Position numbers and translations under genes: made by a program. Positions 1-7,242 of a stretch of 64,000 nucleotides of DNA are shown one piece after another. Under the pieces are notes generated by a model that worked only from the letters and a program-made list of their open reading frames with translations, searched no databases and was not told where the DNA came from. Each line of letters starts with the position of its first letter. Position 1 is the stretch's first letter. This DNA comes from Oscillospiraceae bacterium (GTDB lineage Bacteria; Bacillota; Clostridia; Oscillospirales; Oscillospiraceae). The DNA is taken from assembly GCA_017482385.1 (NCBI GenBank), contig JAFUNI010000016.1, forward strand, positions 351,100-415,099. The letters run 5' to 3'.

Positions 1-672
1 TTTTCCCTTGGAAAGAAGCATAGATAACTCAATACCGGTCTTGGGAGAGACACAAAATACAGGTACCACGGGGTCTTCTTTCAAATGATACCAGCCAATG
101 TGACCATGGCCGTTTGTCCAGGAAGGCACATCGGGTTCGTGAGCTGTGGTGCCATAGGGCGCAAAAACAATACCGGCACATCCGGCTTTCGCCAGCGTGT
201 TATACAGAGGGTGTTGCGCAGGCAGATAGTAAGGATAGTAAACATACTTGCCCTTACAATCAGGTGCGTTAGGGTCTAATGCTGTATAGGCGACCAGTTC
301 TGCAGTTACACCGCCCTCTGGGGTAGGTGCGGAGTATTCAGATACGTAGATAGTGGAGATATCAGTATCAGCAATAATCTTACGTTCGGGTTCAACGATC
401 TCGAGCGTGGATCGTCCAAGCAGATCCCAGGCTTGAGGCATAACAAAATCATAAGATGCGGTTTTGCCGTCGGCTTTGTGGGCAATTCTGCGCACATCAG
501 AGAAGCCGGCATCCTCCAGAACTTTGGTACACCAGGCGGTGGAATTGTTGAATGCGGTATATTGGCGGGGACGCTCCAGATTACGGAGAATTTCCATTGT
601 TTCCATTACCCGTTCGTGGGAGTAAAGAGAACTGAGAATGTCGTAAAGATCAGATTTTAAGAACAGATCCAT
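1..672 (-). CDS. M28-type peptidase with PA domain, 5' part only
   Basis: The gene starts at the ATG at 672 and runs off the left edge of the window, so only the first 224 codons are visible. An AAGGAG ribosome site lies just upstream. The visible part has an N-terminal segment typical of aminopeptidases (SHERVMETMEILRNLERPRQ, residues 18-37). A region rich in Gly, Tyr and Pro follows, resembling a protease-associated (PA) insert (KGKYVYYPYYLP, then AGCAGIVFAPYG). This layout is seen in M28-family peptidases of Clostridia that carry a PA domain. The metal-binding catalytic part would lie outside the window, so the peptidase call is an inference from the N-terminal half. The gene has its own promoter and is not in an operon with putP. 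Confidence 0.55.
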   Translation of the reverse strand, partial: MDLFLKSDLYDILSSLYSHERVMETMEILRNLERPRQYTAFNNSTAWCTKVLEDAGFSDVRRIAHKADGKTASYDFVMPQAWDLLGRSTLEIVEPERKIIADTDISTIYVSEYSAPTPEGGVTAELVAYTALDPNAPDCKGKYVYYPYYLPAQHPLYNTLAKAGCAGIVFAPYGTTAHEPDVPSWTNGHGHIGWYHLKEDPVVPVFCVSPKTGIELSMLLSKGK

Positions 673-706
673 ATAGCATACACTCCTTAGTAATATTTGT
701 TATTAC

Positions 707-735
707 AGTATACCAAATGCTTAACGTAATTGCAA
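707..735 (-). promoter_or_regulatory. Sigma-A type promoter of the peptidase gene
   Basis: On the minus strand TTGCAA (735-730) and TATACT (712-707) are separated by 17 bases. The start codon is about 35 bases downstream. Confidence 0.7.
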
Positions 736-766
736 GGAAAAACCGGAAGGTTTTCACCTTCCGGTT
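736..766 (-). terminator. Intrinsic terminator of putP
   Basis: A perfect 10-bp stem AACCGGAAGG/CCTTCCGGTT has a 6-base loop and is followed by five T residues on the minus strand. It lies just past the putP stop codon and abuts the promoter of the next gene. Confidence 0.85.
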
Positions 767-771
767 TGGAA

Positions 772-2349
772 TTAGGAAATCTTCTTTGCGACAGTGTCGA
801 ACTCCTCCTGGATCTCATTAGAAGGAGGTGCAGTGAGCAAGGAAACAACAACGATAAAAATACAGGAAACAATAAAAGCGGGCAGTAGTTCGTAAATATT
901 CCAAGCACCGCCCAAAGGACGGATCACAAGTTTCCATACAAATACCATAACACCACCGGAAAGCATGCCGGCAATGGCACCGGCGCGATTAATTCTCTTC
1001 CAGAACAGGCTAAACAGCATCAGCGGGCCAAATACAGCGCCGAAGCCTGCCCACGCAAAGCTGACGATGGTAAAGATGACGCTGGCCTCATCCAAAGCAA
1101 TGATGATAGCAACAAGGGAGATTACCAACAATGTAATACGGGAAGCATTCATAACCTGCTTGTCGGTAGCATTCTTGCGGCAGATACCTTGATAAACATT
1201 CTTGGCAAGGGCGGAGGCGGCAATCAGCAGGTAGGAGTCAGAAGAGCTGATTGTAGCTGCCAAAATACCGGCCATCACAAAGCCGGCCAGCAGGGGAGGC
1301 AGTAGGTTTGTGGACAGGGTAATGAAAATGTTTTCTGCACCGGATTTGGTGAGTAATTCAGTGGGGAACAGCGCACGGCCAACAATACCGATAAACACTG
1401 CTACAGCCAGGGAGATAACGACCCAAACAGTTGCAATTCTGCGGGAACGGGTCAGTTCACTTTCAGAGCGGATGGCCATAAACCGCAGCAGAACCTGGGG
1501 CATACCAAAGTAACCAAGACCCCATGCCATGCAGGAAGCAATAGACAGAAAACTGTAAGTTCCAGCTGCGCCAAACTGAGGAACACCATTCACGACCTGC
1601 TGAACACCGCCATCGGGAACAGGATTGCCATCGGCAGCAAGAGGTGTAGCAATGCCAAAGAAATCAAAGAAACCGGGAATGGACTTTGCGTTATCAATAA
1701 CAGCATTTAAGCCACCTGCAGCTGAAGTGCCCAAAACAACCACCAAAGTAAGGGCAATGATCATTACGATGGCCTGCATAAAGTCAGAAACACTCTCTGC
1801 AAGGAAACCGCCCAGAATAGTGTAAAGCAGCACAAATACAGCGCCCAGGATCATCATCGGTATGTAGGGCATATCGAACAGTGTGGAGAACAGCTTGCCG
1901 CAGGTGACGAAGCAGCTGGAGGCATAAACTGTAAAGAAGATCAAAATGAAAATAGCAGCAATGCTCATGATGACCTTGCTTTTCTCGTGGAAACGGTTGG
2001 AGAAGAATTCCGGCAGGGTGATGGATTCACCGGCCTTTTCGCTGTATCGGCGCAGGCGCTTGGAGACGATCAGCCAGTTAAGATACGTACCCACAGCCAA
2101 GCCGATAGCGGTCCAGGCAGCGTCGGAAACGCCGCACCAGTAAGCAACGCCGGGCAGGCCCATCAACAGCCAACCGGACATATCTGAGGCTTCAGCGCTC
2201 ATTGCGGTGACCCAGGGACCAAGGCTCCTGCCACCCAGGAAGTATTCCTCAGAATTTTTGTTTGCGCGCTTTGCGCACAGAACGCCAATAAGAATAACGG
2301 CGCTCATATAGACGATCATAGCGATCAGTACTTGTGTTGTACTACCCAT
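772..2349 (-). CDS. putP: Sodium/proline symporter (SSS family)
   Basis: The 525-residue membrane protein belongs to the sodium:solute symporter family and should import proline with sodium. It has about 13 predicted membrane segments and the PutP signatures near the N terminus: NSEEYFLGGRSLGPW (about 32-46) and AEASDMSGWLLMGLPG (about 52-67), the sodium and proline binding region in PutP. Length matches PutP (about 500). The start ATG at 2349 has a GGAGGAAAG ribosome site. It is transcribed alone from a clear promoter and ends at a strong terminator. A long inverted repeat lies upstream of the promoter and may be a regulator site. Proline specificity is inferred from family resemblance; other SSS substrates cannot be fully excluded. 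Confidence 0.88.
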   Translation of the reverse strand: MGSTTQVLIAMIVYMSAVILIGVLCAKRANKNSEEYFLGGRSLGPWVTAMSAEASDMSGWLLMGLPGVAYWCGVSDAAWTAIGLAVGTYLNWLIVSKRLRRYSEKAGESITLPEFFSNRFHEKSKVIMSIAAIFILIFFTVYASSCFVTCGKLFSTLFDMPYIPMMILGAVFVLLYTILGGFLAESVSDFMQAIVMIIALTLVVVLGTSAAGGLNAVIDNAKSIPGFFDFFGIATPLAADGNPVPDGGVQQVVNGVPQFGAAGTYSFLSIASCMAWGLGYFGMPQVLLRFMAIRSESELTRSRRIATVWVVISLAVAVFIGIVGRALFPTELLTKSGAENIFITLSTNLLPPLLAGFVMAGILAATISSSDSYLLIAASALAKNVYQGICRKNATDKQVMNASRITLLVISLVAIIIALDEASVIFTIVSFAWAGFGAVFGPLMLFSLFWKRINRAGAIAGMLSGGVMVFVWKLVIRPLGGAWNIYELLPAFIVSCIFIVVVSLLTAPPSNEIQEEFDTVAKKIS

Positions 2350-2380
2350 ATCTTTCCTCCAAAAATAAAAAGATGTGTTT

Positions 2381-2409
2381 AGTTTACTTTATAAAAGTGA
2401 ATTAGTCAA
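2381..2409 (-). promoter_or_regulatory. Promoter of putP
   Basis: On the minus strand TTGACT (2409-2404) and TAAACT (2386-2381) are 17 bases apart. The ribosome site and ATG of putP follow within 40 bases. Confidence 0.65.
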
Positions 2410-2415
2410 TATTTT

Positions 2416-2444
2416 GTTAACAAATTATCACATTATTTGATAAC
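2416..2444. promoter_or_regulatory. Inverted repeat upstream of the putP promoter
   Basis: The arms GTTAACAAATTAT and ATTATTTGATAAC match as inverted repeats at 11 of 13 positions around a 3-base spacer. The repeat sits just upstream of the putP -35 box, where an activator or repressor could bind. The bound protein is unknown. Confidence 0.4.
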
Positions 2445-2451
2445 TATCCGC

Positions 2452-2482
2452 AAAAAAAGAAGACCACCCGACGGTGGTCTTC
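2452..2482 (-). terminator. Terminator after the tRNA-Pro fragment
   Basis: A 10-bp stem GAAGACCACC/GGTGGTCTTC with a 4-base loop is followed by seven T residues on the minus strand. It follows the partial tRNA-Pro copy as the terminator at 2621-2654 follows the intact tRNA. Confidence 0.8.
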
Positions 2483-2487
2483 CTAAT

Positions 2488-2515
2488 TGGTCGGAGTGTC
2501 GGGATTTGAACCCGA
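2488..2515 (-). pseudogene. tRNA-Pro 3' end fragment
   Basis: These 28 bases are identical to the T arm, acceptor strand and CCA of the intact tRNA-Pro at 2659-2735. The D arm, anticodon arm and 5' acceptor strand are absent. The bases that follow on the 5' side form an unrelated GC-rich hairpin. An 18-base piece of the same tRNA (CCAAGAGGCCTCGGGTTC) lies nearby in inverted orientation at 2590-2607. The arrangement looks like debris of a duplication, or of past integration at the tRNA 3' end. Confidence 0.7.
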
Positions 2516-2589
2516 AGCAGGGCAAGCCCTGCTTGAGGCTTATGCCCCCACTCGTTCTCCGTTGCACGGAAACCGCTCGGGGATGGCAC

Positions 2590-2607
2590 CCAAGAGGCCT
2601 CGGGTTC
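2590..2607 (+). repeat. Inverted 18-base copy of tRNA-Pro internal sequence
   Basis: CCAAGAGGCCTCGGGTTC on the plus strand equals the anticodon-stem to T-arm part of the minus-strand tRNA-Pro just to its right. It is too short to be a gene. Confidence 0.6.
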
Positions 2608-2620
2608 TATAAAGTCTAAT

Positions 2621-2654
2621 AAAAAGAGGAAGACTGCCAAAAAGCAGTCTTCCT
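2621..2654 (-). terminator. Terminator of tRNA-Pro(CGG)
   Basis: An 11-bp stem AGGAAGACTGC/GCAGTCTTCCT has a 6-base loop and is followed on the minus strand by a T-rich run. It lies directly after the encoded CCA end. Confidence 0.8.
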
Positions 2655-2658
2655 TATT

Positions 2659-2735
2659 TGGTCGGAGTGTCGGGATTTGAACCCGAGGCCTCTTGGACCC
2701 GAACCAAGCGCGATACCAAACTTCGCCACACCCCG
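2659..2735 (-). tRNA. tRNA-Pro, anticodon CGG
   Basis: The 77-base sequence folds as a full cloverleaf. The acceptor CGGGGTG pairs with CACTCCG, the anticodon stem CTTGG pairs with CCAAG around loop TTCGGGT (anticodon CGG, reads CCG), and the T arm is TCGGG-TTCAAAT-CCCGA. CCA is encoded. A near-consensus promoter lies directly upstream. The D arm matches that of the second tRNA-Pro at 6493-6569. Confidence 0.95.
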
Positions 2736-2747
2736 ATGACGGGAAAT

Positions 2748-2776
2748 ATTATAGTGAAATTCTCACCGATTGTCAA
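2748..2776 (-). promoter_or_regulatory. Consensus promoter of tRNA-Pro(CGG)
   Basis: TTGACA (2776-2771) and TATAAT (2753-2748) on the minus strand are both perfect consensus hexamers with 17-base spacing, as expected for a stable RNA gene. Confidence 0.9.
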
Positions 2777-2836
2777 GTGCCGGAATATCATTTCATATAA
2801 TCTACTGTACTTGTATGCTGCGTTTGGAGGAATACT

Positions 2837-3118
2837 ATGAGCTACCGCGTAGATTATAACCCGGAAATGAAAAATCGCTACCCAGCTTTTGTTAGAATTA
2901 AAAGAAAAGTCCCAGTGCGCTCTTTGTTGATTGTTGTTGCGGTAATAACAATATGTTATGGTATATACCGTAGCAATCTGTTACATTATTTAATTCCCGG
3001 CGATCCGGTTGTAACTACGGCAGCATTCTCCGGAATGTTAGATAATATCGAGGCTGGAGAGACAGTAAGGCAGGCCTTTCTTGAATTTTGTAAGGAAATT
3101 ATCGTCAATGCGAACTAA
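2837..3118 (+). CDS. Small single-pass membrane protein, unknown function
   Basis: This 93-residue protein has a basic N terminus (KRKVPVR at about 23-29), one membrane segment (about 28-48) and a short outer tail. The ribosome site TTGGAGG precedes the ATG. Its stop overlaps the start region of the M50 protease gene, so the two are probably translated together. In many Bacillota SpoIVFB is preceded by SpoIVFA, a longer membrane protein with an M23-like domain. This protein has the right position and topology for such a partner but no M23 domain, so a SpoIVFA-like role is only a guess. Confidence 0.65.
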   Translation: MSYRVDYNPEMKNRYPAFVRIKRKVPVRSLLIVVAVITICYGIYRSNLLHYLIPGDPVVTTAAFSGMLDNIEAGETVRQAFLEFCKEIIVNAN

Positions 3119-3656
3119 AATTGATATAAGGCCCAACACATATATCCATATTGTGTTGTTGTTATTTTTTGTACCACTGAAATGGTTATTTGCTTGGCTG
3201 CTTGCTGCCGGGTTTCACGAGGTATGCCACTGGCTTGCAGTAAGGTTGTGCGACGGGGATGTCTATAGTATCACGTTCGGTCTGGGTGGCGCAAAAATGA
3301 AATGCAGCCCTATGTCCAACAAGAAAAGGCTATTTGCTGTACTGAGCGGACCGATTGGCGGATTGTTTCTTGTACTTTTTGCCCGATGGATTCCAAGAAC
3401 TGCTTTATGCAGCTGGCTTCTGTCTGTGTATAACCTGTTGCCGTTTTCGCATCTGGATGGCGGTAATGCACTTAAAATTTTGGTGGGCGAAAAAGCATTT
3501 TTTCTGCAAAGGATATTTCTAATTCTGCTGAGTATTGGTGCAGTATACGTATCGCTTGTGTTGCGTTTTGGCATTTTACCGCTTGGAATCGTCGGTATTC
3601 TTTGGCTAAAAAACAGAAATACCCCTTGCAAACAGGGCACTTGCAAGGTACAATAA
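3108..3656 (+). CDS. M50 site-2 type membrane metalloprotease (SpoIVFB-like)
   Basis: The 182-residue protein is a multi-pass membrane protease of the S2P class. The zinc motif HEVCH is at about residues 36-40 and the second catalytic element NLLPFSHLDGG at about 101-111. The start ATG at 3108 is preferred over the TTG at 3081 because an AAGGA site lies at the right distance and it couples to the upstream stop. In Bacillus, SpoIVFB cuts pro-sigma-K during sporulation. The position ahead of the TIGR03960/TIGR03936 pair is the usual place for this gene in Clostridia. The protein is short compared with B. subtilis SpoIVFB (288) because it lacks a C-terminal CBS domain, as is common in Clostridia. 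Confidence 0.75.
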   Translation: MRTKIDIRPNTYIHIVLLLFFVPLKWLFAWLLAAGFHEVCHWLAVRLCDGDVYSITFGLGGAKMKCSPMSNKKRLFAVLSGPIGGLFLVLFARWIPRTALCSWLLSVYNLLPFSHLDGGNALKILVGEKAFFLQRIFLILLSIGAVYVSLVLRFGILPLGIVGILWLKNRNTPCKQGTCKVQ

Positions 3657-3683
3657 GGGTACATATACAAAAGAGGTAACACC

Positions 3684-5519
3684 ATGACTGAGAAATTACA
3701 GCGCATTCTCCCCACAGTACAGAAACCTGCCCGCTACACAGGCGGAGAATACAATGAAATAAAAAAGGACTTAGAAGATGTTCGTGTGCGAGTGGCATTT
3801 TGCTTTCCGGATACCTATGAGATCGGTATGTCCAATGTGGGTATGCGGATTCTTTACGGTGTAATGAATGAAATGGACGGCGTTTGGTGCGAACGGGTCT
3901 TTGCCCCTTGGGGGGATATGGAAGAGGCAATGCGCGCCAATAAACTGCCCCTTTGGGCTTTGGAGAGCCAGGATTCTGTTAAGGATTTTGATATGATCGC
4001 TATTACCATCGGCTATGAAATGTGCTACACCAATATTCTGAACATGTTGGATTTGGCCGGTGTGCCTTTATATGCAAAGGAACGTCAGGGGTTAAAGAAT
4101 ATTGTCTTTGCCGGTGGTGTTTGTACTTTCAATCCGGAGCCCTTGGCTGACTTTGTGGACTTTTTCTCTCTTGGCGAGGGCGAGGAAAGTACCGTTGAGA
4201 TCGTTACGCTCTATGACCGGGCAAAGGCTGAGAATTGGAGCAAAAAACAGTTTCTTGCGGAAGTTGCAAAGATTCCTGGTGTGTATGTGCCTTCCTTCTA
4301 TGAGCATAGCTATAATGCCGACGGTACACTGAAAGCAATTACACCCGTTGCGGGCGCGCCCAAAACTGTTACCAAACGGATTGTGGAGAATTTGGATGAT
4401 GCATATTTCCCCACAAAGATGATTGTGCCGTCTACGGAGATTGTCCATGATCGTGCAAATCTTGAGGTGTTCCGTGGGTGTATCCGTGGCTGCCGGTTCT
4501 GCCAGGCGGGCTTTTCCTGTCGTCCTGTGAGAAAGAAAAGCTCAGAGGTGCTTTATCGCCAGGCAGTGGAAACCTTGGTGGATTCTGGGCATAATGAGAT
4601 TACCCTTTCCAGTCTATCTACCTCGGATTACAGGGAGTTAAAGCAGCTTACCGATGAGATGATTCCTTATTGTGAAAGTCACCGTATTAACCTTTCCGTG
4701 CCCTCACTGCGGGCAGACAATTTCTCACGGGAACTGATGCAGAAATTGCAAACTCTCCGCAAGAGCGGTCTGACATTCGCTCCTGAAGCGGGCACACAAC
4801 GCCTGCGGGATGTGATCAACAAGAACCTCACCGAGGAAGAGATTCTCACTACCTGTGCCAATGCCTTTTCCGGTGGCTGGAACAATGTGAAACTCTATTT
4901 TATGTTAGGTTTACCCACCGAAACTGACGAAGATGTGCTGGGTATAGCGGATTTGGTATACAAGGTTATTCAAACCTGGAAAGAGCATGCATCCAACAAA
5001 AAGCGCGGCCTGCGTGTTCATGTTGCCACGGCTTATTTTGTGCCAAAGCCCCATACACCTTTCCAGTGGGAAAAGCAGATAGATCCCCAGGAGTACCTGC
5101 GTCGCTGTCGCCTACTAAAGGATCATTTCTATTCTAAGTCCATTGAGTATAATTACCACACTCCGGATATTAGCAGATTGGAAGCTGTAACCGCTCGTGG
5201 TGATAGACGTTTGGCACCCGTTCTGGTGGAAGCTATGAAAAATGGCGCTAAGCTGGATGGCTGGGATGAATATTTCAATTATCAAGCCTGGCTTGATGCC
5301 TTTGAAGTTTGCGGCGTTGACCCTGATTACTATACAGTCCGTGGGTTTGGGGAAGATGAGATCTTGCCCTGGGATACTATTGATGTGGGCGTAACCAAGA
5401 AATTCCTGATTAAGGAGCGGAAACAGGCCTATGCTGAAACTGTAACCCCTGATTGCCGCCACGGCTGTGCCGGCTGTGGCGCAGCAGCGCTTTTGCAGGA
5501 GGTGAAGTGCGATGCTTAG
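3684..5519 (+). CDS. Radical SAM protein, TIGR03960 family
   Basis: The 611-residue protein has an N-terminal B12-binding-like region (VRVAFCFPDTYEIGMSNVG, about 32-50) and a radical SAM core whose cluster motif CIRGCRFCQAG (about 265-275) shows the CxxxCxxC spacing. The C terminus is Cys-rich (CRHGCAGCG). These are the marks of the TIGR03960 family, whose substrate is not firmly established. It overlaps the next gene by 8 bases; the pair is almost always adjacent in Clostridia and sits near rng/rplU or spoIVFB. Confidence 0.85.
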   Translation: MTEKLQRILPTVQKPARYTGGEYNEIKKDLEDVRVRVAFCFPDTYEIGMSNVGMRILYGVMNEMDGVWCERVFAPWGDMEEAMRANKLPLWALESQDSVKDFDMIAITIGYEMCYTNILNMLDLAGVPLYAKERQGLKNIVFAGGVCTFNPEPLADFVDFFSLGEGEESTVEIVTLYDRAKAENWSKKQFLAEVAKIPGVYVPSFYEHSYNADGTLKAITPVAGAPKTVTKRIVENLDDAYFPTKMIVPSTEIVHDRANLEVFRGCIRGCRFCQAGFSCRPVRKKSSEVLYRQAVETLVDSGHNEITLSSLSTSDYRELKQLTDEMIPYCESHRINLSVPSLRADNFSRELMQKLQTLRKSGLTFAPEAGTQRLRDVINKNLTEEEILTTCANAFSGGWNNVKLYFMLGLPTETDEDVLGIADLVYKVIQTWKEHASNKKRGLRVHVATAYFVPKPHTPFQWEKQIDPQEYLRRCRLLKDHFYSKSIEYNYHTPDISRLEAVTARGDRRLAPVLVEAMKNGAKLDGWDEYFNYQAWLDAFEVCGVDPDYYTVRGFGEDEILPWDTIDVGVTKKFLIKERKQAYAETVTPDCRHGCAGCGAAALLQEVKCDA

Positions 5520-6171
5520 ACTGTTGTTTGAAAAGACCGGTAATGCGGTTTGGATCTCTCACTTGGATTTAATGCGCCTGTTTCAGCGCGCATTCAAGAG
5601 AGCCGGATTACCTTTGACCCATACCCAAGGTTTTAACCCACGCCCTTCTGTTTCCATAGCGCTTCCGCTGTCAGTTGGCGTGGAAAGTGTCTGTGAATTG
5701 CTGGACTTCACACTGGACGGCACAACAGTTCCTTGTGAGGAAATCTGCCAGCGGTTGAATGCTGCTCTTGTGCCCGGTGTAAGGGTTCGTGAGGTGTATG
5801 AAACGGGCAGAAAATTAAAGGAGCTTGCGTTCCTGGATTGTGCCGTAACACTTGAATATGATAACGGAATCCCTGTAGATGCGCAGGAAAAACTCTTAAA
5901 GCTTTTTTCTGTAGAAAGCTTAATTGTACCCAAAAAGGGCAAGAACGGGATTCAAGACCAGGATATTATTCCATTAATTAAAAAACTGGAAATTGCCAAG
6001 GCAGGGGAGAGGGAACTGACTTTGAACATTAGAATTTGCTGTCAGAATCCCAGCTTAAACCCAATGCAGTTGGTTGCCGCAATTGGTCTGCATTTGCCTG
6101 AGATGAAACCGGACTTTGCAAAGTGCAAGCGGTTGAAAATTTATGATTTGAATCAAGAAGTGTTTCGATAA
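5512..6171 (+). CDS. TIGR03936 / DUF2344 radical-SAM-linked protein
   Basis: This 219-residue soluble protein starts LRLLFEKTGNAVWISHLDLMRLF and includes GLPLTHTQGFNPRPSVSIALPL, both hallmark segments of DUF2344. The start overlaps the upstream radical SAM gene, and a GGAGGTGAAG site lies in front of the ATG. DUF2344 proteins are encoded beside or fused to TIGR03960 proteins and are thought to work with them. A role in RNA or protein modification has been proposed for the pair, but nothing in the sequence shows it. Confidence 0.82.
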   Translation: MLRLLFEKTGNAVWISHLDLMRLFQRAFKRAGLPLTHTQGFNPRPSVSIALPLSVGVESVCELLDFTLDGTTVPCEEICQRLNAALVPGVRVREVYETGRKLKELAFLDCAVTLEYDNGIPVDAQEKLLKLFSVESLIVPKKGKNGIQDQDIIPLIKKLEIAKAGERELTLNIRICCQNPSLNPMQLVAAIGLHLPEMKPDFAKCKRLKIYDLNQEVFR

Positions 6172-6182
6172 GGAGAATTTTT

Positions 6183-6407
6183 ATGGAAGTCAATCCTAAG
6201 TATAATTTGGAAGAATGTCCCATTTGCCATGGCGCCGGTATCGTAATGCACGAGGGCGGTTGGAATGTGCAGGTGGAATGCACTGATTGCAGTGCCCACA
6301 CCGTCTATGTGGAATATGAGAACGATGCGCAGAAGGCTGAGGCAGAGGAACAGGTTGTAAGACTGTGGAATCTGGGCAAGGTTGTCCGCACTGAGATCGG
6401 CGAATAA
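6183..6407 (+). CDS. Small zinc-ribbon protein of Lar-like form
   Basis: This 74-residue protein has two CxxC pairs (CPICHGAG at 12 and CTDC at 33) and ends with a segment (EEQVVRLWNLGKV) that recalls the 'A..WN' tail of Lar-type restriction-alleviation proteins. An AAGGAG site is 5 bases before the ATG. It is the last gene of the operon that starts at 2837 and precedes a tRNA promoter. The Lar resemblance is in form only; function is unknown. Confidence 0.6.
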   Translation: MEVNPKYNLEECPICHGAGIVMHEGGWNVQVECTDCSAHTVYVEYENDAQKAEAEEQVVRLWNLGKVVRTEIGE

Positions 6408-6433
6408 TTTTTTGATAAATTTGAAAAAAAGGC

Positions 6434-6462
6434 TTGCATTTTCGAAACAGGTGTGTTATTAT
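6434..6462 (+). promoter_or_regulatory. Promoter of tRNA-Pro(GGG)
   Basis: TTGCAT (6434-6439) and TATTAT (6457-6462) are spaced by 17 bases and lie 30 bases before the tRNA. Confidence 0.75.
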
Positions 6463-6492
6463 ACTGTGGCTATCGAAAGATGCAAGCAAAAT

Positions 6493-6569
6493 CCGGGTTT
6501 GGCGAAGTTTGGTATCGCGCTTGAATGGGGTTCAAGAGGCCGCTGGTTCGAATCCAGTAACTCGGACCA
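6493..6569 (+). tRNA. tRNA-Pro, anticodon GGG
   Basis: A 77-base cloverleaf. The acceptor CCGGGTT pairs with AACTCGG (one G-T pair), the anticodon stem CTTGA pairs with TCAAG around ATGGGGT (anticodon GGG, reads CCC/CCU), and the T arm is GCTGG-TTCGAAT-CCAGT (pairing with a wobble). CCA is encoded. The D arm is the same as in tRNA-Pro(CGG) at 2659-2735. Confidence 0.95.
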
Positions 6570-6570
6570 A

Positions 6571-6608
6571 AACACCGCAGTTCCTTTGAACTGCGGTGTT
6601 TTTCTTTT
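6571..6608 (+). terminator. Terminator of tRNA-Pro(GGG)
   Basis: A 12-bp stem AACACCGCAGTT/AACTGCGGTGTT with a 6-base loop is followed by a T-rich tract. Confidence 0.9.
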
Positions 6609-6678
6609 CTAAAATCTGTGTTTAGCGGATAATTTTATGAAATACAGGAAAAAACTAATATTTTTTCTAAAAAAGTAC

Positions 6679-6707
6679 TTGATTTTTCCATTAACCTGTG
6701 ATAAAAT
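6679..6707 (+). promoter_or_regulatory. Promoter of rplS
   Basis: TTGATT (6679-6684) and TAAAAT (6702-6707) are spaced by 17 bases. The leader of about 95 bases to the rplS start could hold an L19-type autoregulatory structure, but I cannot assign one. Confidence 0.7.
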
Positions 6708-6807
6708 ACCTCGGTCTGAAAAAGCAAGGTGCGTCCTCTGCGGTGCCGGGAACCATATCGCCGGGCAAATCACTGTACGAACGCCTAATATTAAGGAGGA
6801 CGAAGAT

Positions 6808-7149
6808 ATGGATTTGGTTAAGGCTCTGTCCAGCCAGTACATGAAGGAAGAGCTGCCCGAAATGCGGGTTGGCGACACTGTTCGTGTGCATGTGCGGATC
6901 AAGGAAGGCTCCCGTGAGCGTATTCAGGTGTTTGAAGGCACCATCATCGCCCGGAAGCATGGTGGCATCGGTGAGACCATCACTGTTCGCCGCATCAGCT
7001 ACGGTGTTGGCTGTGAGAAGGTTTTCCCTGTTCACTCCCCCCGTATTGCTGCTGTTGAGACTGTCCGTAAGGGTAAAGTACGTCGCGCTAAGCTGTACTA
7101 CCTGCGTGACCGCTTCGGCAAGGCTGCTAAGATCAAGGAAAAGGTCTAA
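6808..7149 (+). CDS. rplS: 50S ribosomal protein L19
   Basis: The 113-residue protein matches L19 over its full length, including [20 protein letters not shown] and the C-terminal [15 protein letters not shown]. It sits at the 30S-50S interface. The ATG at 6808 is chosen because of AAGGAGGA 7 bases upstream; the open frame further upstream is leader. It is transcribed from its own promoter and ends at a terminator before lepB. Confidence 0.97.
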   Translation: MDLVKALSSQYMKEELPEMRVGDTVRVHVRIKEGSRERIQVFEGTIIARKHGGIGETITVRRISYGVGCEKVFPVHSPRIAAVETVRKGKVRRAKLYYLRDRFGKAAKIKEKV

Positions 7150-7160
7150 ATTAAATAAAA

Positions 7161-7184
7161 AAAGAGGGGAAACCCTCTTTTTTT
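7161..7184 (+). terminator. Terminator of rplS
   Basis: The stem GAGGG/CCCTC with a GAAA loop, flanked by A and T runs (AAA outside and TTTTTTT after), forms a standard intrinsic terminator. Confidence 0.75.
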
Positions 7185-7200
7185 ATTTGCCAAAATCGTG

Positions 7201-7206
7201 TATAAT
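7201..7206 (+). promoter_or_regulatory. Probable -10 box ahead of lepB
   Basis: TATAAT lies 37 bases before the lepB start and just after the rplS terminator. No good -35 box is visible at 17 bases. Confidence 0.4.
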
Positions 7207-7242
7207 GTAAACAATGTAATTTACGAGGTGGAGGTATCCGCT

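Noticed and set aside
2488-2610. A third tRNA with a long variable arm on the minus strand
   Set aside because: The 5' acceptor strand does not pair with CACTCCG and no D or anticodon arm can be formed; only the T arm and acceptor tail are tRNA-like.
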